Shown here piece after piece: positions 22,641 to 31,074 of a stretch of 46,612 nt of DNA. The stretch covers positions 1 through 46,612 of the forward strand of contig DGXE01000019.1 in NCBI GenBank assembly GCA_002395525.1, read 5' to 3'. Under the pieces are notes generated by a model, which saw nothing but the letters and a program-made list of their open reading frames with translations, had not been told where the DNA came from and searched no databases. Each line of letters starts with the position of its first letter. Position 1 is the first letter of the stretch. A program made the translations under genes and the position numbers. Origin of the DNA: Ruminococcus sp. UBA4240 (lineage in GTDB: Bacteria > Bacillota > Clostridia > Oscillospirales > Ruminococcaceae).

Positions 22641-22669
22641 ATTATAGCATAATTTATCATCTTTGTCAA
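22641..22669 (-). promoter_or_regulatory. Consensus promoter of the MNT-HEPN-amidohydrolase operon
   Basis: Reading leftward: TTGACA (22664-22669), 17-bp spacer, TATAAT (22641-22646). A GCCCC-AACA-GGGGC hairpin (22612-22625) lies in the leader before the first start codon. Confidence 0.88.
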
Positions 22670-22753
22670 TAGTAACAGTAAATTTTGATGTTTGTTTGTG
22701 GAAATTTTACTATGAATGTATCCCCCTCCCCCCTCCTTGACCCGAAAAAAGCC

Positions 22754-22782
22754 TTGACATCGGGGGGCATATGATATATAAT
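22754..22782 (+). promoter_or_regulatory. Consensus promoter of the ten-segment membrane protein
   Basis: TTGACA (22754-22759), 17-bp spacer, TATAAT (22777-22782). It diverges from the operon promoter at 22641. Confidence 0.88.
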
Positions 22783-22830
22783 GGATATGTATAGCTATAT
22801 GCCTATAAATACTACTCTCAGGAGCAGAAT

Positions 22831-24102
22831 ATGACTGAAAACACAACTCAGGAGAAGAACCCCCTCTCCATTATTGCGGATACTATTGCCCAGCCCCATA
22901 CTGTGCTCGCCTTCGCAGCGCTGTGTGCCCAGGCCGCCGGATATATGCTCTCCCTGCGGCTGCATAAGACAGAGGGGGCGGACGGTGTTCTCGTTTCGGG
23001 GATACTGGTGTTCTGCATCATCCTTGCTGCACAGCTGATACTCGCCCTGTGCCTTAGGGGAGCCCGGATAAGCGGAAGCATTATCAAGGCTAACGAAAAA
23101 GCAATTGACCCCGGCTTTACCGGAGTGCTCTCCGATGTGTCCGGGGCAGGGGCGGTAACAGCAGCACTTGCGGCAGTTTCCGGCATACTTTCCGTGCTCT
23201 ACACCACTGACAGCAGTGTATACAGCTCCGGATACTTCTACATCCCCCTCATTCAGGGTACAGGTCAGGCGGTGATGCTGTGGATATGCCTTTCCCACAT
23301 GGTATCCTACCGCACCATGCTGAAGATATTCTTCACGGTGCTGTCAAAGCACACTGGTCTTACGGGGGACAAGCTTTTAAAGGCGGCAGAACGCGCCTCC
23401 TCCTACCCCATGACCGCACTTCATATGCGCCGCACCCTCAGCGTGGCAAGGACTGCACAGTTTTGCATCTGCGCCCTTTGTGTAATAGCTGCGCTTTCTG
23501 CATCTGCCATTCCCTTCACCCTTACGGGCGTTGCGCTTATATGCCTTATGCTCACCGTATTCGGTGCCGCAGCAGACAAGGCGTCCCCGGATGACCCTGC
23601 CGCAAAGCCCCATGAGGAGAAAACACTCCTTACCACAAAGGACACCCGCTCCTTTGCGGTACTCAACTGCATATGCTTTATCGCCGTGGGGGTGCTCTTC
23701 CTGTACAGCTTCCCCATCAGGAGCGTATACACGGATTACATCGTTCAGCACGACTTTGACTACGACAGCACCACCCAGGACATACAGATCTTCTCCTCCC
23801 CCGGCACAGACCGCAATGTCCCGCTGTTTTTAGGCTTTTCCATGGTGATGTTCCTGTTCACAGGGCTCCTGGAGCTTGTTGCCACAGGCTATGACAAGCA
23901 GACCTTCGGCTCCCGCCCCGAACGGGCGGCAGGCATCAAAGCCGGTGTATCCGTACTGCTCATCACGGCATACTACACAGCGGCGATGTGCTTTTTCCCT
24001 GCCATGAAGCTGGATCCTCTCATGTGGCTGGTGTGCATCAGCGTAGTATGCCTTATGCTGGGCATCAACCTCATAAGGGCACTGGCAATATCAAGACAAT
24101 GA
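22831..24102 (+). CDS. Ten-segment membrane protein, P-type-ATPase-like membrane core
   Basis: A 423-residue polytopic protein; start supported by AGGAG upstream. I count ten hydrophobic helices, arranged 2 + 2 + 6 with short loops of ~30-60 residues after helices 2 and 4. This is the topology of P2-type cation ATPases, in which those loops hold the actuator and the phosphorylation/nucleotide domains. The second half has patterns like the Cation_ATPase_C family (RRTLSVART...IPFTLTGVALICLML; later FFPAMKLDPLMWLV). No DKTG, TGES or GDGxND motif exists, so it cannot be an ATPase. Resemblance is weak and by eye; otherwise an unrecognised membrane protein. Confidence 0.6.
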   Translation: MTENTTQEKNPLSIIADTIAQPHTVLAFAALCAQAAGYMLSLRLHKTEGADGVLVSGILVFCIILAAQLILALCLRGARISGSIIKANEKAIDPGFTGVLSDVSGAGAVTAALAAVSGILSVLYTTDSSVYSSGYFYIPLIQGTGQAVMLWICLSHMVSYRTMLKIFFTVLSKHTGLTGDKLLKAAERASSYPMTALHMRRTLSVARTAQFCICALCVIAALSASAIPFTLTGVALICLMLTVFGAAADKASPDDPAAKPHEEKTLLTTKDTRSFAVLNCICFIAVGVLFLYSFPIRSVYTDYIVQHDFDYDSTTQDIQIFSSPGTDRNVPLFLGFSMVMFLFTGLLELVATGYDKQTFGSRPERAAGIKAGVSVLLITAYYTAAMCFFPAMKLDPLMWLVCISVVCLMLGINLIRALAISRQ

Positions 24103-24199
24103 ACGATGCAGGATCCATAACGGAGCGTTCCGACGGGCATTGAGCCGCTTGTGCGAGTGTACAATTCCACTATCTGATGACTGACCCATAAACAGTTTT

Positions 24200-24229
24200 G
24201 CCCCGAAGCGTTTCACAGCGCTTCGGGGC
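24200..24229. terminator. 11-bp hairpin between convergent genes
   Basis: GCCCCGAAGCG (24200-24210) and CGCTTCGGGGC (24219-24229) with an 8-base loop, between the membrane protein and the convergent glycosyltransferase. T-tracts are short on both sides. Confidence 0.7.
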
Positions 24230-24263
24230 TGCCTTTATCCGGCTGCTTAAGATAGATCAGGAT

Positions 24264-25001
24264 CTATCGTACATCATAATAGAAACTATCCGCTGCCTGA
24301 CGGTCTTTCCCGGTGAAAATACGTTTTGTCAGTTTTCGCTCCTTAATAAGATACCAGTCACCAAATTCATCGAATTTCCGTGATGATGTCAGAACATACG
24401 AATGTTTCAGAGTCCCGTATTTCTTGCCTTTCCGCTTCCCGTATTTTTTCAGCCGCAAAGCAAAATCCATATCTTCAAGACTTATAAGGGCAGCATCAAA
24501 TCCGTTCACAGCTTCAAAGTCCCGCTTATAAAACCAGAACATGGCACCACTGACGAAGCCGCCGTTTTTTGTCATAACAGGCAAAAGATTGATTGCAACA
24601 TAAAGTGATGAAACAGCTATTCCCACAGACATCCTGTCAAACATCGGCACAGTGCCGCCGCCTATATATTTACCGCTTTCAAGCTTTTCCCTTATCTCAG
24701 CAAGCGAGTGCTTTGTCATCAGGCTGTCTGCATCTACTGTTACAACTATCTCACCATTTGATGATCTTACCCCTGTATTTCTGATAGCAGCGATACATTT
24801 TTCATCGTTTATCAAAACTCTTGCTCCATAGTGCTTTGCTATCGAAACGGTCTTGTCGGTGCATCTGTTTGCGACAACGATCATCTCTACGGTATCAGGC
24901 CTCACATATTCAGATGCGCTGATCACTGCACGAAGACATTTGCCTATATACTTTTCCTCATTGTGAGCAGGTATCACAACAGTAAACCTTGGTTTATTCA
25001 T
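24264..25001 (-). CDS. Family 2 glycosyltransferase
   Basis: A 245-residue GT-A fold glycosyltransferase: TVVIPAHNEEKYIGKCL at the N-terminus, nucleotide-sugar/metal motif DAD at 90-92, and SLEDMDFALRLKKYG as the acceptor/catalytic region. No transmembrane tail, so a soluble or peripheral enzyme. Substrate unknown. It stands alone with its own promoter, and its codon use looks more AT-rich than the flanking genes, hinting at later acquisition. Confidence 0.88.
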   Translation of the reverse strand: MNKPRFTVVIPAHNEEKYIGKCLRAVISASEYVRPDTVEMIVVANRCTDKTVSIAKHYGARVLINDEKCIAAIRNTGVRSSNGEIVVTVDADSLMTKHSLAEIREKLESGKYIGGGTVPMFDRMSVGIAVSSLYVAINLLPVMTKNGGFVSGAMFWFYKRDFEAVNGFDAALISLEDMDFALRLKKYGKRKGKKYGTLKHSYVLTSSRKFDEFGDWYLIKERKLTKRIFTGKDRQAADSFYYDVR

Positions 25002-25030
25002 AATGCCTCCAGATCACGGTTAATGTCAGT

Positions 25031-25059
25031 AACATATTAAGACATTGCCGCACTGTCAA
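25031..25059 (-). promoter_or_regulatory. Promoter of the glycosyltransferase
   Basis: Reading leftward: TTGACA (25054-25059), 17-bp spacer, TATGTT (25031-25036). The -10 is weaker than others in the window. Confidence 0.6.
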
Positions 25060-25064
25060 TAGAA

Positions 25065-25105
25065 AGCCACAGGACATTCGGCTCTAAACCGGAGATCCTG
25101 TGGCT
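25065..25105 (-). terminator. 10-bp hairpin after the xylanase gene
   Basis: AGCCACAGGA (25065-25074) and TCCTGTGGCT (25096-25105) pair perfectly, with a smaller CGG/CCG pair inside. It lies ~107 bp past the xylanase stop and directly before the glycosyltransferase -35 box. The leftward tail is TTCTATT, so termination would be modest. Confidence 0.6.
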
Positions 25106-25211
25106 GAACGCTTCTGTATGAGCATGGTCTTTATGCAGCCAATGGAATAAAGCACGCATCACTGTCCGGCTGCACACTGACGCTGACACGATCATACTTC
25201 ATTATGCATCA

Positions 25212-26939
25212 TCATTCATTATCCACTATTTCGGCGATAGAGTAGAAAGCGGGCTTTGCCTTGTAGGTGCGGTCAAAGAGCAGAGGCTGACCGTTTGCCC
25301 TCCAGCTCCTGTCATCTGTGATGCCCCAGAAGATAAGGGCGGAGACGTTCTCCCTGTGGTCGTAGATGGCGGATACTATGCCCTTGTAATATTCAGCCTG
25401 AGCCTCAAAGAGATCGGTGCCTGTGCCTGCGGTGACAGTGGCATCAAGCTCCGTCACCTGTATGTCAAGACCTAATTCGCTGTACTTGTCCAGAGCCCTG
25501 TTGTACATGGAAACGGAAGGGAAGGGATCCGTGCCGCCTCTTACATCCAGGTGAGACTGCATCCCTATGCCGTCTATAAGCCCCTTTGCCTTGAGATCCT
25601 CCGCCATGGTGTATATGGCGTTCATCTTCACGTCCATGTATTCGTTGTAATCGTTGTAGTAGAGCTTGCAGCCCTCGGGGGCGTACTTTCTCGCATAGGT
25701 GAATGCCTTTTCAATAAAGGAATTGTCACCGTAGACCTGCACCCAGCAGGAGGCAGCCTCCCCCTGTTCCTCACGACAGCCGGGCTTGCGGGGCTTTCCG
25801 TCCTCCATCCATGCCTCGTTTACCACGTCGCAGGCATAGAAGTCGATGTCGGGATAGAGTGAGGTCAGCTCCTCAAAGTATGCCTTGATGTAGTTCTCCA
25901 TCCGGCGGGTCATTTTGTCGGCGGACACCCATTCCCCGGACATATCCCAGTTTTCCTTGAAAAACCATGTGGGTGTCTGTGAATGCCACACAAGGGTGTG
26001 TACACGCATGGGGATATTGTTCTCCCTTGCGTAGTCAAGAACGAGCTTTGCCTTTTCAAAGCTCACCTTCGGGGTCTCGTCGTCCCCTGTCTCCTCAAAG
26101 TAGGCAATGGTGGCATCATGGTCAAGCACATAGTCGGGCTTCATTTCATTGCCGCAGGTAAGGCTTGCGGAGAAATGCTTCTCAGTAAGTGCCATGACCC
26201 CTCTTGAGGACATATCGGCGGGGGTTATGGCAGTCCCCACCCTGAAATCATCGGCAAACAGCTCCGACAGGGACACAAGGTCGTTTTCTATATTGGCAGA
26301 GGGCATCTTTGCAATGTTGAGATTATCCACAAACATGTCGTCCGTACCTCCCTCAAAGTAGATGTACACATCCTTCATGCCCTCGGAGTAGGAGACCTTT
26401 ACCTGGGTGAAGGTGAGCCAGTCCGTGCCCTTTCTTCTGGCAAGGTTGGTGTATATGGTCTCGCCGCTCTCATCGGTGTACTGAAGGCTCATGGTGACGG
26501 GGCTGTGCTCCCTTGTCATCACTGCCGCACTGATGAGGTATTCCTCATAGGGCTCGCAAAGTCCGTCCAGCTTCAGGGCAGGACCGTTCCAGCTCTCCGT
26601 GCGCCCTGTGGCAGCAAGGGCTTTCTTGCCCCCCTTTGCAAACTCATCGGTGACGGACAGCACAGTGGTATCCCTGTCCCCACGGTTTGAAAAGGCTGAT
26701 ATGTCATCCTCCTCAAAGGTGAAGAAGGAAACTATCTTCAGATCCTCAAGGGGGATCATTTCCGTGTTGTCCTCATACAGACTTTCGTCAAAGAGCTCTT
26801 CCTCCGCCTGTACAGCCGTTTCCTCCGTGGAGGGGGCTGTACCTGCATCGGTGCTTTTCCCGCAGGCGGACATCATGCACATCACAGCCGCCGCTGCCGC
26901 AATTATCCTCATTCCTTGGGAGCGGAACATAGAATCCAT
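25212..26939 (-). CDS. GH10 endo-1,4-beta-xylanase lipoprotein with CBM4/9/22-type module
   Basis: A 575-residue surface lipoprotein. The signal peptide ends at a lipobox MSAC (Cys26). An acidic linker leads to a beta-sandwich carbohydrate-binding module (about 70-212). Residues ~225-575 are a GH10 catalytic domain with acid/base Glu375 in DVVNEAW and nucleophile Glu497 in VTELDA; WHSQTP and LIFWGITDDRSW are also typical. It would cleave xylan at the cell surface. Start supported by AAGGAG; the next gene upstream is an esterase that might remove acetyl groups from the same substrate. Confidence 0.95.
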   Translation of the reverse strand: MDSMFRSQGMRIIAAAAAVMCMMSACGKSTDAGTAPSTEETAVQAEEELFDESLYEDNTEMIPLEDLKIVSFFTFEEDDISAFSNRGDRDTTVLSVTDEFAKGGKKALAATGRTESWNGPALKLDGLCEPYEEYLISAAVMTREHSPVTMSLQYTDESGETIYTNLARRKGTDWLTFTQVKVSYSEGMKDVYIYFEGGTDDMFVDNLNIAKMPSANIENDLVSLSELFADDFRVGTAITPADMSSRGVMALTEKHFSASLTCGNEMKPDYVLDHDATIAYFEETGDDETPKVSFEKAKLVLDYARENNIPMRVHTLVWHSQTPTWFFKENWDMSGEWVSADKMTRRMENYIKAYFEELTSLYPDIDFYACDVVNEAWMEDGKPRKPGCREEQGEAASCWVQVYGDNSFIEKAFTYARKYAPEGCKLYYNDYNEYMDVKMNAIYTMAEDLKAKGLIDGIGMQSHLDVRGGTDPFPSVSMYNRALDKYSELGLDIQVTELDATVTAGTGTDLFEAQAEYYKGIVSAIYDHRENVSALIFWGITDDRSWRANGQPLLFDRTYKAKPAFYSIAEIVDNE

Positions 26940-26969
26940 TATTGGAGACTCCTTTCAGTTGTTTTGTAC

Positions 26970-26998
26970 ATTATAAACGAAAAAACGCCCTTCATCAA
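26970..26998 (-). promoter_or_regulatory. Promoter of the xylanase
   Basis: Reading leftward: TTGATG (26993-26998), 17-bp spacer, TATAAT (26970-26975). The xylanase therefore has its own transcript in addition to any read-through from the esterase gene. Confidence 0.65.
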
Positions 26999-27039
26999 GT
27001 CAATACTTGCGTAAAATCAAGTGGAAATTGCGGACGGGA

Positions 27040-28914
27040 TCACACCGGGTCAACAGGCAGCTCAAAGGGGGTGACAGGCAGCTCACCGCAGTACAGCTCC
27101 GCCATATCCGGGTCATTTTCCCACAGGTACCGCAGCGAAACAGGGGAGATCCCCTTGTCAAAGGACACTGTGACCCCATTTTCACACAACACGCCGCAGG
27201 CGGGATGGGAAATACCCTTTTCATCTGTTACCGCAAAGCCCTTCATGGGGGTGCGCCTTGCGGCAAGGCTGCCGCTGTTGGTGAGGGTGAGGAGCAGCTC
27301 CCCCTGCCCTGTGACGGCGGCACTTACAGGGGCGCTTTCCTTTACATCATCCCCGAATATGAGCCTCCGTGCGGCATAGGCAAGGCGCCTACCCACGTCC
27401 CACTTATTTCTTGGATGAAGGTCGTTGGATTCGCCAATGTCAATGTTCACGGTCATGGCAGTGCCGGGTATGGCAAGGCAGCTGCGCTGCGCCTCACGGA
27501 TATGGCACCAGCTCTCGTCGGGTATCCCCCCCGAAGGGTCGTCGAAATTGGGCAGCTGTGCGAACACCACAGGTATATCATAGCCGCACCGACTGCGGTA
27601 CATCTCCACAAAGGCGGCAAACAGGGCGGGATAATCCTCCCAGTTGCCGTTGGACTCCGCCTGATACCAGATGAGCCCTGTGCAGTTAAGGTTAAAGGTG
27701 GGGGCGGTCATGGCGGCATACATGGAGAGGGGCAGCCCCTGGAAGAACACATCAGGCTCCAGATAAGGTGCCTCTGCGGCAATTGCATACTCCCACTCGC
27801 CGGAAAGGTCAATTATCCTGTCCCCTGCTTTAAGGCAGTAGCGCTTTCCCTTGACAAAGCCGCCGTTGCCTGTGCGCACCTCAAGTCGCACAAGGACAGT
27901 ATTCTCACCGTATTTCAGCACCCCTGCGGGAATGTCATAAAGTCTGGGGGGGTACATATAGCCCGTTTCCCCCACCTTTGCCCCGTTTACATACACAATG
28001 TCCGCATCCGTCATTACACCGAGGGACAGCAGCACATCCCCATCAAGCTTGGCATCATCGGGGATGACAAAGGTCTTTCTGAACCACACCCGCCCTGAAA
28101 AGCCCCTGAACCGTTCATCCTCCCTGAAATAGAAGGGTATCTCACATTTCCCCTGAAGGTCATCAAGGCTGAATATCTGCCCGGATATCTCATCCCGGCT
28201 CTCCATATCCTCACACCACAGGCGGTATTTCTCCCTGTCCTTCTCGGTAGTGGCCTCCATGTAGCCGGGGCGGGTACACTCATCAAGGAAGGAGTCGTAT
28301 TTCCCGAAGGAGCGCAGTATGGAGCAGGGCAGGCGGGATTCCACGGGTGCGCCCCCTGCGGCTGTGTTGATGAGCCCTATGGGCACATCATAACTCTCGA
28401 ACAGTGTCTGAGCAAAGTACACCCCCGCACCGCTCATCTGCATAAGGGGCTCTCCCACGGCACATTCCCACGAGCCTCCCTGAAAGTCCTCATACTCTTC
28501 ATTTTCCCCGAAGGTGGGGGTCACAGGCACACGGAACTCCCTTATATACCTGTTCTCCTTGGGGGTATGGGGGTCAAATGGGTCTATGGTGCGGTACACA
28601 GGCAGCTCCATATTGGACTGGCCGCTGATGTGGAACAGCTCCCCGAACAGCAGGTCGGTGACTGTAAGCTGCTCATCCCCTGCCGAAACACACAGCTCAC
28701 AGGGGTCAAAGGAGGCGCTGACAGGTGGAAGATACATCTCCCACCTGCCGTTTGTTTCAGCCTGTGTGCTCCCCTCAAAGATGACCTCACCCCTGCGGGA
28801 CAGGCGCATTTTCACACTCTGCCCGGGGTCAGCCGTGCCGAATATCCTGTTCCGGCTGTCACAGCGCAGTATGCCGTGATCAGATACTGTCCTCATTATG
28901 CTCAAACCAGACAT
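27040..28914 (-). CDS. Sialate O-acetylesterase-like SGNH esterase
   Basis: A 624-residue protein, starting at ATG 28914 because AAGGAG is eight bases upstream (the longer frame to 28950 overlaps the FtsA-like gene). It has an N-terminal beta-rich module, then SGNH block I GELFHISGQSNMEL with the nucleophile Ser100 and block V DLHPRNKWDVG supplying the Asp-His pair. A jelly-roll-like insert sits between. The family includes sialate O-acetylesterases and bacterial acetylxylan esterases. There is no signal peptide, so it is probably cytoplasmic, acting on imported oligosaccharides. A promiscuous deacetylase next to a xylanase fits xylan use. Confidence 0.87.
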   Translation of the reverse strand: MSGLSIMRTVSDHGILRCDSRNRIFGTADPGQSVKMRLSRRGEVIFEGSTQAETNGRWEMYLPPVSASFDPCELCVSAGDEQLTVTDLLFGELFHISGQSNMELPVYRTIDPFDPHTPKENRYIREFRVPVTPTFGENEEYEDFQGGSWECAVGEPLMQMSGAGVYFAQTLFESYDVPIGLINTAAGGAPVESRLPCSILRSFGKYDSFLDECTRPGYMEATTEKDREKYRLWCEDMESRDEISGQIFSLDDLQGKCEIPFYFREDERFRGFSGRVWFRKTFVIPDDAKLDGDVLLSLGVMTDADIVYVNGAKVGETGYMYPPRLYDIPAGVLKYGENTVLVRLEVRTGNGGFVKGKRYCLKAGDRIIDLSGEWEYAIAAEAPYLEPDVFFQGLPLSMYAAMTAPTFNLNCTGLIWYQAESNGNWEDYPALFAAFVEMYRSRCGYDIPVVFAQLPNFDDPSGGIPDESWCHIREAQRSCLAIPGTAMTVNIDIGESNDLHPRNKWDVGRRLAYAARRLIFGDDVKESAPVSAAVTGQGELLLTLTNSGSLAARRTPMKGFAVTDEKGISHPACGVLCENGVTVSFDKGISPVSLRYLWENDPDMAELYCGELPVTPFELPVDPV

Positions 28915-28946
28915 GATGCACTCCTTTTCAAACACGGTGACCTTTG

Positions 28947-30992
28947 TCACTCATCCCACCTGATAATTACCTCGTCCCCGTCGTTTAGGGGATCCATAAA
29001 CGCCGCATCACGGCCGTTTATTTTAAGGAGCATATTCCCTCCCGGAGGCGGTGACGATGTATCTATATCCGCTATTGCCATAAGCTCCAGGAATATGTGC
29101 CCGGAGCCGTCCTTATTCCCTTCAAGGGCTGTGGGAACGCCGTTGAGGATGACGGTAAAGGGCTTATCCCCCGCCGCTGATGTGTCCTTCTCCGGGGGCA
29201 GAGCCTCCGGCTCGTGGGCTTCCTCCGCCGCCGGTGCCATAGATGTCTGGGGTGCGTGGCTCACAAGCCTGTCACCGCTGTCCAGCAGATACCCCGGCTC
29301 GAGGTGCCGCCCCCCCTTTGTGAATGTCCTGCCATGGTACTCCGGGGGCAAAATATCCAGAAGCTCCGCAAGGGTGGATGTGACGCTTATCTCTATTTCA
29401 TCGCCGCTCTGCACTGCCCTGTCCGGCTGTGCCGCCCTGCCGTTCACCACAGCGGTTATGCCGAAAAAGTACTTCGCCCCGTCCACGTACACAGGGAACA
29501 CATCCGTATCCCCCGCAATGTCCGCTATGGTGACGGAGGCGTTCTTCCCCGTCACTGCCGGGGTAAAGAGTATCTCATCCCCTGCATGGACAGGATGCTC
29601 CAGGGAGGCAGGCTCTCCGTTTATGGTTATGACAGCAGGTATGCCTGCTTCGCCCCTTATGCTGCGCCGTTCTCCGTTTACGGTAAAGACAAGTCCCCGC
29701 CCTGTCCTTGCGATTATGTCATTCGTGCGGCACCCGGCTGACAGCAAAAGCTGCCCGCATTTTACATCACGGGTGTCAAGCATTCTCACCTTCCGGGAAT
29801 TGAGGGTGACTGTGGTAAAGTCATAGCCTGTGTGCTCTGCGGATGTTATGCCTATGCCCACAGGGGTGACAAGCAAGGGGTCTATGCCGCTGATAACGCC
29901 CCTGTCCCCCATGGCTATCTTTCTCTTTATGTTAACACCGCCCACGGCAACACGGTTCTCCGACATACCAAGGTGCTGTGCCACTGCACTGCAAAGCCCT
30001 TTCAGATGCCCGGAGCCTCCAACTAAGAACACAGCCGCCGGGGCAGTGCCCCCGTTTGCGGAGAGTATCCCCTCGGATACAGCCCTTGCCAGCTCCTCAA
30101 GGGTGTCCTTTACGGCAGCCTCCACCTCACTGCGGTCTATGGTGTGCTCAAAGCCTAAAATATCCGTAAATTCTATCCTCTCATCGGAGGATGTCTTTAT
30201 GCGCTCTGCGGTGTCAAAATCCACTATGAAGCGGCGGGCTATCTCCTCGGTTATCTCATCCCCTGCCACAGTCGCCATGCGGTAGCCTATGATGCTGCCA
30301 TCCTTTGCGGCGGCAATATCCGCAGTGCCTGCCCCTATATCCGCAAGAGCCGCATTGATCAGCCGCAACTCCGGAGGGATTATCACACTCATTGCTGCCA
30401 TAGGCTCCAGTGTCAGGCTCGAAACGGTCAGCCCGCACCGCTTTGCCACCTCGTACAGGCTCTCCACCACCGTGGAGGGCAGAAATGCGGAAATGACCTG
30501 CACCCCTATGTTCTCCCCCCTGTGGCCTTCAAGGTTGCTGATGGGGTAGCCGTCAAGGGTATAGGATGTGACACTGTGTCCTACGCAGTAGTATCTCACA
30601 GCGGAGTTCTCCCCGGAAAGGCTGTCCTGCGCCTGTGACACCGCCTGCAGCTCCAGGCTCTTCACATCTGCGGCGGTGATGCTCTTTTCCGGGTCAACAG
30701 ACTGCTCCGCACGGTCGGAGTGGGTCACAAGGGAGCGCCCTGCGGCTGCAAGGCATACCCTTTCAAAGCTGAGCCCCGTCTTTTCCGACAGCTTCGCCAC
30801 AGCCTTCGACACCGTCTGTGCCGCAAGGCCTATATCCTCTATCTGACCGTCCGCCATGGAGCGGGTGCTGTGGGGAACGCTGACGTATTCCAGCACCTCA
30901 AAGCAGTCCCCCTCGTTTCGGCACAGCATTGCCACCACATTACGGGTGCCAATGTCAAGGGCAAAGATGTCATTTTCGGATTGTGTGTTCAT
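28947..30992 (-). CDS. FtsA-like actin-fold protein
   Basis: A 681-residue protein starting at ATG 30992 (MNTQSENDIFALDIGTRNVV) with GGGGAAG upstream; the frame reaches 31112 but that would overlap ispH-S1. The first ~380 residues are an FtsA/PilM-type ATPase (SHS2 and actin subdomains; ALADIGAGTADIAA phosphate loop, VFLVGGSGHLKGL). The C-terminal ~300 residues are several beta-rich modules around TVNGERRSIRGEAG and a second INGEP/LNGVP repeat pattern. Clostridial genomes carry such long FtsA-like proteins besides true FtsA; the role is unclear (division or envelope). True FtsA is ~420 residues, so this is not a simple orthologue. Confidence 0.8.
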   Translation of the reverse strand: MNTQSENDIFALDIGTRNVVAMLCRNEGDCFEVLEYVSVPHSTRSMADGQIEDIGLAAQTVSKAVAKLSEKTGLSFERVCLAAAGRSLVTHSDRAEQSVDPEKSITAADVKSLELQAVSQAQDSLSGENSAVRYYCVGHSVTSYTLDGYPISNLEGHRGENIGVQVISAFLPSTVVESLYEVAKRCGLTVSSLTLEPMAAMSVIIPPELRLINAALADIGAGTADIAAAKDGSIIGYRMATVAGDEITEEIARRFIVDFDTAERIKTSSDERIEFTDILGFEHTIDRSEVEAAVKDTLEELARAVSEGILSANGGTAPAAVFLVGGSGHLKGLCSAVAQHLGMSENRVAVGGVNIKRKIAMGDRGVISGIDPLLVTPVGIGITSAEHTGYDFTTVTLNSRKVRMLDTRDVKCGQLLLSAGCRTNDIIARTGRGLVFTVNGERRSIRGEAGIPAVITINGEPASLEHPVHAGDEILFTPAVTGKNASVTIADIAGDTDVFPVYVDGAKYFFGITAVVNGRAAQPDRAVQSGDEIEISVTSTLAELLDILPPEYHGRTFTKGGRHLEPGYLLDSGDRLVSHAPQTSMAPAAEEAHEPEALPPEKDTSAAGDKPFTVILNGVPTALEGNKDGSGHIFLELMAIADIDTSSPPPGGNMLLKINGRDAAFMDPLNDGDEVIIRWDE

Positions 30993-31026
30993 ATTCTTCC
31001 CCGCAGTACATCGGTATATAGTAAGC

Positions 31027-31055
31027 GGGGGATGGGAGCCATGCCCCCACCCCCC
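31027..31055 (-). other. G/C-rich hairpin between ispH-S1 and the FtsA-like gene
   Basis: GGGGGATGGGAGCC pairs imperfectly with the CCCCCACCCCCC stretch following ATG. It fills the 82-bp gap between the two genes and has no U-tract. A similar GGGGATGGGAG motif occurs before the tex promoter at 42653-42664. Confidence 0.4.
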
Positions 31056-31074
31056 GTTCGGATAGTTTTGTTGG

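Noticed and set aside
22831..24102. Functional P-type ATPase
   Set aside because: No DKTG phosphorylation motif, no TGES and no GDGxND; the protein is less than half the required length.
28567..29826. 419-residue rightward reading frame
   Set aside because: Antisense to the esterase and FtsA-like genes, with no domain pattern or ribosome binding site.
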